The notes below the pieces were generated by a model. The model was not told where the DNA came from. It worked only from the letters and a program-made list of their open reading frames with translations, and made no database searches. From positions 1,674,001 through 1,738,000 of the forward strand of contig NZ_OZ244942.1 of assembly GCF_965222285.1 (NCBI RefSeq): a stretch of 64,000 nt of DNA, written 5' to 3'. Source of the DNA: Tepidicaulis sp002389665 (GTDB lineage: Bacteria > Pseudomonadota > Alphaproteobacteria > Parvibaculales > Parvibaculaceae). Positions 36,924-44,843 of this stretch are shown here, in pieces. A program made the translations under genes and the position numbers. Positions within the stretch are counted from its first letter, which is position 1, and each line of letters opens with the position of its first letter.

Positions 36924-37229
36924 ATGACACGCCCCCTTCCCGCCTCCGCCTTCCGCTCCAGCCTGTCCGGGACCTTGCCAACCCGGCCCGGCACAACCGC
37001 CCAGGACACGCGCCAGCGCGACGGGCGGCTCATTCACAAATCGGACCTCATCGACCTTCTGAATGCCTGGAAATTCAACGCCCATGACCGGGCCTGTGTG
37101 CTGGAACTTGCCCCTTCATTCCAGCTCGACGGGCAGGTCTTCTATCACCTGGCCGTCGTCGAACGGCTCCTCGCCCGGGCTTACTGGGTGGGCAGCGATG
37201 CCCCCCGCGCCTTTCCCGCCGCGGCTTAA
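36924..37229 (+). CDS. small hypothetical protein
   Basis: This 101-residue protein has a low-complexity N-terminal part rich in Ser, Thr and Pro. Its better-organised C-terminal part, with LIHKSDLIDLLNAWKFNAHD and FQLDGQVFYHLAVVERLLA, reads like two or three helices. I recognise no family. The ATG follows GAGGATAGACC, a passable Shine-Dalgarno site. Codon use looks like that of the neighbours, so it is likely real, but it might be a chance open frame in GC-rich DNA. Confidence 0.5.
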   Translation: MTRPLPASAFRSSLSGTLPTRPGTTAQDTRQRDGRLIHKSDLIDLLNAWKFNAHDRACVLELAPSFQLDGQVFYHLAVVERLLARAYWVGSDAPRAFPAAA

Positions 37230-37299
37230 AACCCAGGCACACGCAGGTTCCTCGCGAGGCCCCGGCCGCTCAGACTTGACGGATGTACTCAGGAAAGAG

Positions 37300-37376
37300 T
37301 GGTCGGGGCAGCAAGATTCGAACTTGCGACCCCCTGGTCCCAAACCAGGTGCGCTACCAGACTGCGCTATGCCCCG
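37300..37376 (-). tRNA. tRNA-Pro(TGG)
   Basis: On the minus strand the acceptor CGGGGCA pairs with TGCCCCG, the anticodon arm CTGGTTTGGGACCAG carries TGG, and the T-arm is GCAAGTTCGAATCTTGC. CCA is encoded at 37302-37300. Confidence 0.95.
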
Positions 37377-37476
37377 ACCGGGCAAGACCGGTCATCTCTC
37401 CGGTCTTCGGGCCTCAAGGGCCTGATGGGGCATGGATTACACAGGTCTTCGGTCCGGCGCAACCGGAATAGGCCGC

Positions 37477-37923
37477 TTAGCGGCCCTCACCGCCCAGCAA
37501 TTTGAAAACCCCGGTCGCCGCCACCACTTGCCGGCCTTCGCTTTCGATATGCCCGCGCACGAAAACCACATCGCCGTCCACCTGCGTGACATGCGCCGTG
37601 CCTTGCAGCCAGCCGCCTTCCTTGGCGCTCGCCAGAAACTCGGCATTGATCTTCATCGTAACCGAAGGCCGCTTCACTTCGCGGAACACCGCCGTCGCCA
37701 ATACCCCGTCTGCGAAGGTCATAAGCATGCCGCCATGCACGATACCGCGCGAATTGCAGTGCCGGTGGCGCAGGCGCAGCCCGTGCCAGAAACCCTCGGC
37801 CGAGGTCTTGTGATAAAAAGGGCCGTTATGGCTGGAGAAAGGCCCTCTCGTGCGGCTCGGCTCGAACCCCGCCGGAGGATTGTCTTCCAGCTCCTGATGC
37901 GTGTCGCTGCCGGCTATCGTCAC
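37477..37923 (-). CDS. PaaI/4HBT-type hotdog thioesterase
   Basis: This 148-residue protein has the hotdog-fold core RGIVHGGMLMTFADGVLA (substrate and catalytic Asp/Gly region) and the paired strands VTMKINAEFLASAKEGGW and GDVVFVRGHIESEGRQVV, as in PaaI-type acyl-CoA thioesterases. The acyl substrate is unknown. No ATG lies at the N-terminus; I chose GTG at 37923, which has GAG upstream, but TTG at 37962 is possible. It follows the cold-shock gene on the same strand. Confidence 0.82.
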   Translation of the reverse strand: MTIAGSDTHQELEDNPPAGFEPSRTRGPFSSHNGPFYHKTSAEGFWHGLRLRHRHCNSRGIVHGGMLMTFADGVLATAVFREVKRPSVTMKINAEFLASAKEGGWLQGTAHVTQVDGDVVFVRGHIESEGRQVVAATGVFKLLGGEGR

Positions 37924-37974
37924 GTTCAACTCGTTTACTGGCGGGCCTGAAACAAGGTTCAAGAAAGCAGGGGC

Positions 37975-38517
37975 TCAATTATGAGGTTCGGCGTTCAGAA
38001 TCTCGGCAACGGCAAGGCCCTTCTGCCCTTCCCCGAAACGCACCCGCACCTGCTGGCCCGGCACCAGCTCACGCAAACCGAAACGGCGCAGCGTTTCCAT
38101 ATGCACGAAAATATCCGGCGTGCCTTCGCCGCGCGTCACGAAGCCGTAGCCTTTGGCCCGGTTGAACCATTTGACCGTCGCAATCTCATAGCCGCTGACC
38201 GGCACAACCGCCGTCGAGGGCGATTTCTGCGCCGCGCGCACCGGCTCCTTCACCGCCGTCGTATCGTCGATTTCGAGAATGCGCACCGCCTGCAGACCCT
38301 TCGGGCGCTTGGCCGCTTCACATGTCAGCGTCGTGCCTTCCGAGAGCGTGTCGTGTCCCGCCGAACGCAGGCAGGACAAATGGATCATCACATCCGCTTC
38401 GCCCGTATCGGGAATTAGAAAGCCGTATCCTTTGACAGGATCGAACCATTTGACGACGCCGGAAACTTCATAAAGCGGTTCGGTACCGTGAGCCGCACTC
38501 TGAATTTGTTCTTCCAT
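37975..38517 (-). CDS. cold-shock protein with two cold-shock domains
   Basis: This 180-residue protein has two full cold-shock domains. The first reads GVVKWFDPVKGYGFLIPD with DVMIHLSCLR, and the second ATVKWFNRAKGYGFVTR with DIFVHMETLR. Both keep the aromatic RNP1 and RNP2 RNA-binding residues. Two-domain CSPs of this length are common in alphaproteobacteria and bind RNA or single-stranded DNA. The ATG at 38517 follows GGGGTGGGG. It has a long leader and is divergent from the antiporter operon. Confidence 0.9.
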   Translation of the reverse strand: MEEQIQSAAHGTEPLYEVSGVVKWFDPVKGYGFLIPDTGEADVMIHLSCLRSAGHDTLSEGTTLTCEAAKRPKGLQAVRILEIDDTTAVKEPVRAAQKSPSTAVVPVSGYEIATVKWFNRAKGYGFVTRGEGTPDIFVHMETLRRFGLRELVPGQQVRVRFGEGQKGLAVAEILNAEPHN

Positions 38518-38633
38518 CCCCACCCCGACAGCAATGTCACTCAGAACCTCGTGGCGTTCGCACTAAAGTACGCGATGTCGAAGCTCTTCTCACTACGGCG
38601 CAGTGAAAACACTACACCGCCTCCTCCGAGTTA

Positions 38634-38661
38634 ACTATAGCAGTGCGGAAGCTCTCTTCAA
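38634..38661 (-). promoter_or_regulatory. candidate sigma-70 promoter of the cold-shock gene
   Basis: On the minus strand TTGAAG is followed after 16 bases by TATAGT. The leader to the ATG at 38517 would be about 110 bases, in line with the long structured leaders of cold-shock genes. Confidence 0.4.
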
Positions 38662-38710
38662 AAGAAATCAAGTTTTCAGCGTGGAGTTTTTCCGTCAAAG
38701 CCGGTCTTTA

Positions 38711-38739
38711 TTGTCAGATTGGCACAACCGCCGCAAAAT
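38711..38739 (+). promoter_or_regulatory. candidate sigma-70 promoter of the antiporter operon
   Basis: TTGTCA is followed after 17 bases by CAAAAT. Transcription would start near 38746, giving a leader of about 155 bases before the first antiporter gene. A weaker pair lies at 38760-38788. Confidence 0.35.
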
Positions 38740-38900
38740 TAGGCAGCTATGACCGCAACTTGCAGCACCGATTGGATGCATTTAATAAGGTTCTTCGCAG
38801 CCCCTTGGACTCGGTATAGAACAGATTAACTGTTATTCGAGCAGGAACTGCAGCAACACACCCGGAACAACCGGGGTCACTCAGGGCGGAGAAACGGGGT

Positions 38901-39377
38901 ATGGTGAAGGCGATCATTCTGGGACTGGGGCTATTTGTCCTCTGGTTCCTGCTTTCCGGCTATACGATCCCGCTCATCCTCACCTTCGGCGTCTTGTCCT
39001 GTATCCTCTGCGTCTGGCTGGCGGCCCGCATGGACCTCATCGACGAGGAAGCCGTTCCGCTGCAGCTCAGAGCCGGCATTTCCAGCTATTGGGGCTGGCT
39101 CGGGCGCGAAATCGCCAAGGCCAACTGGGCCGTGGTGAAGATCATCCTGCGCCCGCGCCTCAATCTCGACCAGCAGCTCATCTATGTGCCCACCAGTCAG
39201 AAAACGGATATGGGCAAGGTGATCTATGCCAATTCGATCACCCTCACGCCGGGCACGATCACTGTTGAAACGGAGCCCGGCAAGTTTCTGGTCCATGCGA
39301 TCACGGGCGACTTCACCGATCCGGAAGGTCTTGCCGAGATGGACCGCCGCGTCACCGCTATCGAGAGCCGCACATGA
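38901..39377 (+). CDS. mrpE: Mrp-type cation/proton antiporter subunit E
   Basis: This 158-residue protein has two N-terminal membrane segments, then the conserved MrpE core YWGWLGREIAKANWAVVKIIL and SITLTPGTITVETEPGKFLV. MrpE is a small subunit needed for assembly of the Mrp complex; in membrane-bound hydrogenases the equivalent is MbhA. It is the first gene of a ten-gene run in which most neighbours touch or overlap. Its stop overlaps the start of subunit F. Confidence 0.92.
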   Translation: MVKAIILGLGLFVLWFLLSGYTIPLILTFGVLSCILCVWLAARMDLIDEEAVPLQLRAGISSYWGWLGREIAKANWAVVKIILRPRLNLDQQLIYVPTSQKTDMGKVIYANSITLTPGTITVETEPGKFLVHAITGDFTDPEGLAEMDRRVTAIESRT

Positions 39378-39685
39378 TGTTTACAGCCGCTATGTTTGCA
39401 CTGGCCGTCGCCATGCTGCTTCTGCTGGTGCGCCTTTTCGCCGGCCCCACGCTCTATGACCGCGTTCTGGCGCTGAACTCGTTCGGCACCGTGACGGTGC
39501 TGCTCATCGGCGTTGTCGGCTTCATGACGGAGCGGCCGGACTTTCTCGATATCGCGCTGCTCTACGCGCTGATCAACTTCGTCGGCACGATCGCTATTCT
39601 GAAGTTCTTCCGCTACAAGGATCTCGGCCAGGGCCTGCCGGAGGGCGAAGACCCCGCCTCCCTTCAAAATGGAGACTCCAAATGA
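39374..39685 (+). CDS. mrpF: Mrp-type cation/proton antiporter subunit F
   Basis: This 103-residue, three-span membrane protein has the MrpF/MbhB motif RLFAGPTLYDRVLALNSFGT and DFLDIALLYALINFVGTIAI. It is one of the small membrane subunits of the sodium-translocating part of Mrp. It overlaps mrpE and mrpG by four bases each, so the genes are translationally coupled. Confidence 0.92.
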   Translation: MMFTAAMFALAVAMLLLLVRLFAGPTLYDRVLALNSFGTVTVLLIGVVGFMTERPDFLDIALLYALINFVGTIAILKFFRYKDLGQGLPEGEDPASLQNGDSK

Positions 39686-40038
39686 ACGTCTCCCCCGATC
39701 TCATTCTCGACATTGCAAGCTGGATTTCCTTCGCCCTCGGCGCGTTCTTTCTGATCGTCGGCGCCTTCGGCATGATCCGCCTGCCCGATTTCTGGTCGCG
39801 CCTTCATGCCGCCGGCGTCATCGATACGCTGGGCGCGGAGCTGATCGTGCTCGGCATGCTCTTTCAAGCAGGCTTTACGATCGTCGCGGTCAAGTTGCTG
39901 CTGATCGGCGCCTTCGTCTTTCTGACGAGCCCGACCGGCACCCATGCCGTTGCCAATGCCGCTTTCGTAGCGGGTCTGCGCCCGCTCGGCCTGACCCGCG
40001 ACGACACAGGCGGCACCAAAACCGATAAAGGAGCCTGA
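39682..40038 (+). CDS. mrpG: Mrp-type cation/proton antiporter subunit G
   Basis: This 118-residue protein has three membrane segments and the MrpG/MbhC signature GAFFLIVGAFGMIRLPDFWS, followed by RLHAAGVIDTLGAELIVLGM. It belongs to the small-subunit set of Mrp. The next gene starts four bases after its stop. Confidence 0.92.
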   Translation: MNVSPDLILDIASWISFALGAFFLIVGAFGMIRLPDFWSRLHAAGVIDTLGAELIVLGMLFQAGFTIVAVKLLLIGAFVFLTSPTGTHAVANAAFVAGLRPLGLTRDDTGGTKTDKGA

Positions 40039-40042
40039 GCCG

Positions 40043-40609
40043 ATGGAAGCCTTTATCGACATCGTTCTTTTCGGATTTCTCATCCTCACCGCCATCGCCA
40101 TTATGAGGCTGCGCAATCTCTTCGCCGTCGTCATGCTCTCCGGCGTCTTCAGCCTGCTCTCCGCTGGCCTCTTCGTGGTGATGGACGCAGTGGATGTGGC
40201 CTTTACGGAAGCCGCCGTCGGCGCAGGTATTTCCACCGTCCTCATGCTCGGCACCATGGCGATGACGAGCCGGGAGGAAAAACCGCCGGTGCATAACCGC
40301 CTCTTTTCCTTCGCTATCGCCGTCATTGTCGGCGCGGCGCTCATTTACGGCACGACGGACATGCCGCCTTTCGGCGCGGCCGATACCCCGGTGCACCAGC
40401 ATGTCGGCCCAGATTACATCGAGCGCACCCCGAAGGAAATCGGCGTGCCCAATATCGTCACCGCCGTGCTCGCCAGCTACCGGGGCTTCGATACATTGGG
40501 TGAGGTTGCGGTGATCTTCACGGCAGGCATCGCCGTCATCGTGCTCCTGCACGGGCGCACACGCCCCGCCCGCAGCGCCGATGCGCGCAAAAAAGGAAAG
40601 GACGCCTGA
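40043..40609 (+). CDS. MrpA C-terminal-like subunit (DUF4040 plus MbhE-like domain)
   Basis: This 188-residue membrane protein corresponds to the C-terminal part of MrpA, here a separate gene. The first half (LTAIAIMRLRNLFAVVMLSG, then VDVAFTEAAVGAGISTVLML) is the DUF4040/MbhD domain. The second half, ending in LASYRGFDTLGEVAVIFTAG, is the MbhE-like domain. In membrane-bound hydrogenases these are MbhD and MbhE; here they are fused. The NuoL-like N-terminal part of MrpA is not attached and may be supplied by one of the D-like genes downstream. Confidence 0.88.
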   Translation: MEAFIDIVLFGFLILTAIAIMRLRNLFAVVMLSGVFSLLSAGLFVVMDAVDVAFTEAAVGAGISTVLMLGTMAMTSREEKPPVHNRLFSFAIAVIVGAALIYGTTDMPPFGAADTPVHQHVGPDYIERTPKEIGVPNIVTAVLASYRGFDTLGEVAVIFTAGIAVIVLLHGRTRPARSADARKKGKDA

Positions 40610-41046
40610 TGCACCATCATCTGATCCTGCGCGTCGTTTCCAAGATGCTCATTCCGCCGATCCTGCTCTATGCGCTTTATGTGCAGTTCCACGGGGATTT
40701 CGGACCGGGGGGCGGCTTTCAGGCCGGGGTAATTTTCGCGGTGGCTTTCATTCTTTACGGCATCGTTTTCAGCCTCGACCATCTGCGCCGCGCCGTGCCA
40801 CCGCATGTCGTGCGCCGCTTCGTCGCGCTGGGATTGCTGATCTATGCCGGGGTCGGGGTCGCCAATCTGCTGCTCGGGGGTAATTTTCTCGACTATTCCA
40901 CCCTCGCCCATGACGCCAAACACGGCCAGCACTACGGCATCATACTGGTTGAGCTCGGCGTCGGCATCACGGTAGCCGCCGTGATGATTTCCATCTTCTT
41001 CGCCTTTGCCTCCCGCCCGCCCACGATCAAGGACACGGACTGGTAA
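40609..41046 (+). CDS. mrpB: Mrp-type cation/proton antiporter subunit B
   Basis: This 145-residue protein has four membrane segments and the MrpB/MbhF hallmark FHGDFGPGGGFQAGVIFAVA. A later segment, YGIILVELGVGITVAAVMIS, is also typical. It starts on the last base of the preceding stop codon and shares one base with the next gene, so translation is coupled. Confidence 0.92.
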   Translation: MHHHLILRVVSKMLIPPILLYALYVQFHGDFGPGGGFQAGVIFAVAFILYGIVFSLDHLRRAVPPHVVRRFVALGLLIYAGVGVANLLLGGNFLDYSTLAHDAKHGQHYGIILVELGVGITVAAVMISIFFAFASRPPTIKDTDW

Positions 41047-41441
41047 TGTTCGACGACCTCACTCCCGGTTTCATCGTTCAGCACTACAATTACTGGATGG
41101 TCATCGTGTTGATGATGATCGGCCTTTATATCGTGGTCAGCCGCGGCAATCTGGTGAAGAAGATCGTCGGCCTCAATCTCTTCCAGACCGCCGTTTTCAT
41201 GCTCTACATCTCCATGGGCAAGATCATCGGCGGCACCGCGCCGATCCTTACAGGCAACCCGGACGAGGTTTATTCCAACCCGCTGCCGCACGTCCTTATC
41301 CTCACCGCCATTGTGGTGGGTGTCGCGACAACCGCCCTCGGCCTGGCGCTTATCGTGCGTATCCGCGAGCGCTACGGCACGATTGAAGAAGACGAGATTG
41401 CCGACATAGAACAAGAAATCGACCGGCGGGAGAGCGCCTGA
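41046..41441 (+). CDS. mrpC: Mrp-type cation/proton antiporter subunit C (NuoK-like)
   Basis: This 131-residue, three-span protein belongs to the NuoK/MrpC/MbhG family, with MMIGLYIVVSRGNLVKKIVG and NLFQTAVFMLYISMGKIIGG, and DVLPHVLILTAIVVGVATTA-like NPLPHVLILTAIVVGVAT. MrpC takes part in proton transfer. It ends in a charged tail and overlaps the next gene by one base. Confidence 0.92.
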   Translation: MFDDLTPGFIVQHYNYWMVIVLMMIGLYIVVSRGNLVKKIVGLNLFQTAVFMLYISMGKIIGGTAPILTGNPDEVYSNPLPHVLILTAIVVGVATTALGLALIVRIRERYGTIEEDEIADIEQEIDRRESA

Positions 41442-42982
41442 TGTTATCCGCAATTCTGGCGCATGCCCCTGCCTTGCAAACGGTGGTGCCGCTGATCGCA
41501 GCCCCGCTCTGCGTCCTGTTCGGCCGCCGGCACTTCGCCTGGGTCATTACGCTGGCCGCGAGCCTTATCTCGGCTTTCTTCGCCGCCTATCTGCTCGCCC
41601 AGACATTGGACGGCAGCATCATCTCCTATGAGCTTGGCGGCTGGGCGCCGCCGCTCGGCATCGAATACCGGATCGATGCGGTCAACGCCTTCGTGCTTTT
41701 CATTGTTGCCAGCGTCGGCGCGCTTGTCGCCTTCTATGCGCGCGAAAGCATCGAGCAGGAAATCGACCCCGCGCTGCACGTTTATTTCTATACTGCTTTC
41801 CTGCTCTGCCTGACCGGGCTTTTGGGCGTGACGATCACGGGCGATGCCTTCAACGTCTTCGTCTTCCTCGAAATTTCGTCCCTCTCCACCTATACGCTGG
41901 TGGCGCTCGGTGCCGGGCGCGATCAGCGCGCGCTCACTGCTGCTTACAATTACCTGATCATGGGGACGATCGGGGCGACCTTCTTCGTCATCGGCATCGG
42001 CTTTCTTTATATGCTGACCGGCACGCTCAACATGGCCGATCTTGCCGAGAGGATTGCCGCCCTTGGCGACAACCGCACCTTGCGTATCGCCTTCGTCTTC
42101 ATCTTTGTGGGTATCGGGCTGAAGCTCGCCATGTTCCCGCTGCATCTCTGGTTGCCGAACGCCTATAGCTATGCGCCGTCCGTGGTGTCGGTCTTCCTGG
42201 CGGCAACGGCCACCAAGGTCGCGGTCTATGTGATGCTGCGCTTCCTCTTCACCATCTTCGGCTTCGATTACGGCTTTCAGGCAGCAACGCTGCAGACCAT
42301 CGTCGTGCCGCTCGCGGTCATCGCCATGTTCGCCTCGTCCATCGTCGCGATTTTCCAGAGCGATCTGAAACGCATGCTGGCTTATTCGAGCGTCGCGCAG
42401 ATCGGCTACATCTTGCTCGGCATCTCGCTCCTCAATAAGCCGGGGCTGACGGCGGGCATTATTCACCTTTTCAACCACGCCGTGATCAAGGGCGCGCTTT
42501 TCATGGCTGTCGGCGCCTTCGTTTACCGCATCGGCTCCTCGCGCATTGAAGACCTGCGCGGCATCGGCAAGCAAATGCCCTGGATGGCCGCCGCTTTCGT
42601 CGCCGCGGGTCTCGGCCTGATCGGCGTGCCGCTAACCGCCGGTTTCATTTCCAAATGGTACCTCATTCAGGCAACGCTGGATGAAGGGGCCTGGTGGCTC
42701 GCCCTTCTCATTGTCGGCTCTTCGCTGCTCGCGGTGATCTATGTCTGGCGCGTGGTGGAGGCGATGTATCTGGCCGCGCCCGTTCAGGAAGCGCCGGTGA
42801 AAAAGGCCCCCTGGTCCATGATCGTCCCCACCTGGATCATGGTGCTGGCGAGCCTTTATTTCGGCATCAATACCGAGCTGACCGGCAAAGCGGCCAGCAC
42901 CGCCGCCGATCTTCTGATTCAGGCAACGCAAATCGAAAAAGCGCCGGAAACAGTTCCCGGCGCACCGGCGGCGGGAGAGTAA
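41441..42982 (+). CDS. Mrp-type proton-channel subunit D (first copy)
   Basis: This 513-residue protein has about 14 membrane segments and belongs to the NuoN/MrpD/MbhH proton-pumping family. The key charged residues are all present: Glu in FVFLEISSLSTY (TM5), Lys in GLKLAMFPLHLWLPNAY (TM7), Lys in ATATKVAVYVML (TM8) and Lys in GFISKWYL (TM12). It should therefore conduct protons. By position after mrpC it is the direct equivalent of MrpD/MbhH. Confidence 0.9.
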   Translation: MLSAILAHAPALQTVVPLIAAPLCVLFGRRHFAWVITLAASLISAFFAAYLLAQTLDGSIISYELGGWAPPLGIEYRIDAVNAFVLFIVASVGALVAFYARESIEQEIDPALHVYFYTAFLLCLTGLLGVTITGDAFNVFVFLEISSLSTYTLVALGAGRDQRALTAAYNYLIMGTIGATFFVIGIGFLYMLTGTLNMADLAERIAALGDNRTLRIAFVFIFVGIGLKLAMFPLHLWLPNAYSYAPSVVSVFLAATATKVAVYVMLRFLFTIFGFDYGFQAATLQTIVVPLAVIAMFASSIVAIFQSDLKRMLAYSSVAQIGYILLGISLLNKPGLTAGIIHLFNHAVIKGALFMAVGAFVYRIGSSRIEDLRGIGKQMPWMAAAFVAAGLGLIGVPLTAGFISKWYLIQATLDEGAWWLALLIVGSSLLAVIYVWRVVEAMYLAAPVQEAPVKKAPWSMIVPTWIMVLASLYFGINTELTGKAASTAADLLIQATQIEKAPETVPGAPAAGE

Positions 42983-42985
42983 AAG

Positions 42986-44515
42986 ATGGATATGAGCCCT
43001 TCCTTCGCCATTACCCTCGCCGTTCTGCTGCCGCTTATCGGCACGGTCCTGATCGGCATGTCGGACCGCCGCCCCAATCAGCGCGAGGCAGTGTCCATCC
43101 TCACCTCGCTGGCACTTTTTTATGTCGTTGCAGGCTTCCTGCCCGATGTCATGAGCGGCGCACGCCCAAGCGCCACCTGGTTCGAAGTGCTGCCGGGGCT
43201 CTCCCTTGCCTTCGAGATCGAGCCGCTCGGTATGCTCTTCGCGCTTGTCGCTTCGGGCCTCTGGATCGTCACGGCGCTTTATTGCATCGGCTATATGCGC
43301 GGCAACAAGGAAAGCCACCAGACGCGCTTTTACATGTGTTTCGCGCTGGCGATCTCAGCTGCCATCGGCATCGCCTTTGCCGCCAACATGTTCACGCTTT
43401 TCATCTTCTATGAAGTGCTGACGATTTCGACCTACCCGCTCGTCGCGCATAAGCAGAACGAGGCGGCGAAATCCGGTGCGCGGACCTATCTCGGCATTCT
43501 GATCGGCACCTCCATCGGCTTCCAGCTCATTGCCATCATCTGGACCTGGATGCTGGCCGGCACACTCGATTTCCAGCTCGGCGGCATTCTGGCAGGCAAG
43601 ATCGACCCCACCATCCTGCCCGTCCTTCTCGGCCTTTATGCTTTCGGTATCGGCAAAGCCGCGCTTATGCCGTTTCACCGCTGGCTGCCCGCCGCCATGG
43701 TGGCGCCGACCCCGGTCAGCGCCCTCCTTCATGCCGTGGCCGTGGTGAAGGCAGGTGTCTTCACCATGCTCAAAGTTGGCGTTTATATCTTCGGCATCGA
43801 TCTTCTGGCCGTCACGCAGGCCTCCGACTGGCTGATGTGGCTTGCCGCCGCCTCCATCCTGATCGCCTCAACCATTGCGCTGACGAAAGACAATCTGAAA
43901 GCGCGGCTGGCCTATTCAACCGTCTCCCAGCTTTCCTACATCACACTCGGCATGGCGCTTGCCACCTCACTCGGCGTCATGGGCGGGGCGATGCATATCG
44001 CTATGCATGCCATGGGCAAGATCACGCTCTTCATGTGCGCGGGCGCCATCTATGTCGCCACGCATAAGACCGAGATCAGCGACATGGACGGGCTGGGCCG
44101 CGTCATGCCCTTCACCTTCGGCGCCTTCCTTATCGGCGCGCTTTCGATCATCGGCCTGCCGCCGCTCGGCGGAGCCTGGAGCAAATGGTATTTGATGCTG
44201 GGCGCGGCAGATGCCGGCCATCAGATCATGATCGTGGTTTTCATGGCGAGTTCGCTGCTCAACGTCGCTTATCTGCTGCCCATCGTGGCGCGGGCCTTCT
44301 TCGTACCCTCTCCGCGCTTTGCCAGCGTCGGCGCGGCGGCGGTGCCCGCGCGCGGCGGTATTCAGGAAGCCCCGCTTCTATGTGTGCTGCCACCCGTTAT
44401 CACCGCAATGGGCTGCCTCCTGCTCTTCTTCTATGCCGGGGAAATCTACGACCTCATTTATCCGGTCGCTTTCCCCGATCCTTCTTCCGCCGCCGTTCAA
44501 AGCTTGGCACCATAA
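42986..44515 (+). CDS. Mrp-type proton-channel subunit D (second copy)
   Basis: This second antiporter-like subunit has 509 residues and also keeps the charged set: Glu in FTLFIFYEVLTISTYPLVAH (TM5), Lys in GIGKAALMPFHRWLP (TM7), Lys in AVAVVKAGVFTMLK (TM8) and Lys in GAWSKWYLM (TM12). It is clearly diverged from the first copy, so it is not a recent duplication. It starts three bases after that gene. Confidence 0.9.
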   Translation: MDMSPSFAITLAVLLPLIGTVLIGMSDRRPNQREAVSILTSLALFYVVAGFLPDVMSGARPSATWFEVLPGLSLAFEIEPLGMLFALVASGLWIVTALYCIGYMRGNKESHQTRFYMCFALAISAAIGIAFAANMFTLFIFYEVLTISTYPLVAHKQNEAAKSGARTYLGILIGTSIGFQLIAIIWTWMLAGTLDFQLGGILAGKIDPTILPVLLGLYAFGIGKAALMPFHRWLPAAMVAPTPVSALLHAVAVVKAGVFTMLKVGVYIFGIDLLAVTQASDWLMWLAAASILIASTIALTKDNLKARLAYSTVSQLSYITLGMALATSLGVMGGAMHIAMHAMGKITLFMCAGAIYVATHKTEISDMDGLGRVMPFTFGAFLIGALSIIGLPPLGGAWSKWYLMLGAADAGHQIMIVVFMASSLLNVAYLLPIVARAFFVPSPRFASVGAAAVPARGGIQEAPLLCVLPPVITAMGCLLLFFYAGEIYDLIYPVAFPDPSSAAVQSLAP

Positions 44516-44522
44516 AGGCCCC

Positions 44523-44843
44523 ATGATGAACGCAAAGACAGACACCTCCCTTCCAGCGCTCGCCCGGCTTCTCTGCCGCCTCGATGGTAAGAAACTTTTC
44601 TGGCTGCTGGTGCTTGCCGGCGTCCTTCTCACCTTGAGCGACTTTGCCTATCACCGGCATGAGATTTTCGACTTTGAGGCGGTGCCGCTTTTCTATGCCG
44701 GTTTCGCTGCCGCTTCCGTTCTCGTGCTGGCGCTGGCCGCCGCGATTTTCCGCGCACTCTTCAAACGGCCGGAAACGTTTTATGCGCCGTTCAGCACCGA
44801 CAGCGAGCCGCCTTTGAAGACGCAGGAGGGCGATCATGCCTGA
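44523..44843 (+). CDS. small two-span membrane protein between D-like subunits
   Basis: This 106-residue protein has two hydrophobic segments (FWLLVLAGVLLTLSDFAY and YAGFAAASVLVLALAAAIF) separated by HRHEIFDFEAVP. I recognise no family. It starts seven bases after the second D-like gene and overlaps the third by eight bases, so it belongs to the operon and may be a structural subunit. ATG codons at 44523 and 44526 are both possible. Confidence 0.8.
   Translation: MMNAKTDTSLPALARLLCRLDGKKLFWLLVLAGVLLTLSDFAYHRHEIFDFEAVPLFYAGFAAASVLVLALAAAIFRALFKRPETFYAPFSTDSEPPLKTQEGDHA

Larger units (their letters stand above)
38518..38900. other. 383-base divergent region between cold-shock gene and antiporter operon
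   Basis: No ORF here looks coding. The region is AT-richer than its flanks and holds one plausible sigma-70-type promoter on each strand, described separately. The last bases before mrpE carry GGAGAAACGGGGT as ribosome-binding site. No RNA gene was recognised. Confidence 0.6.
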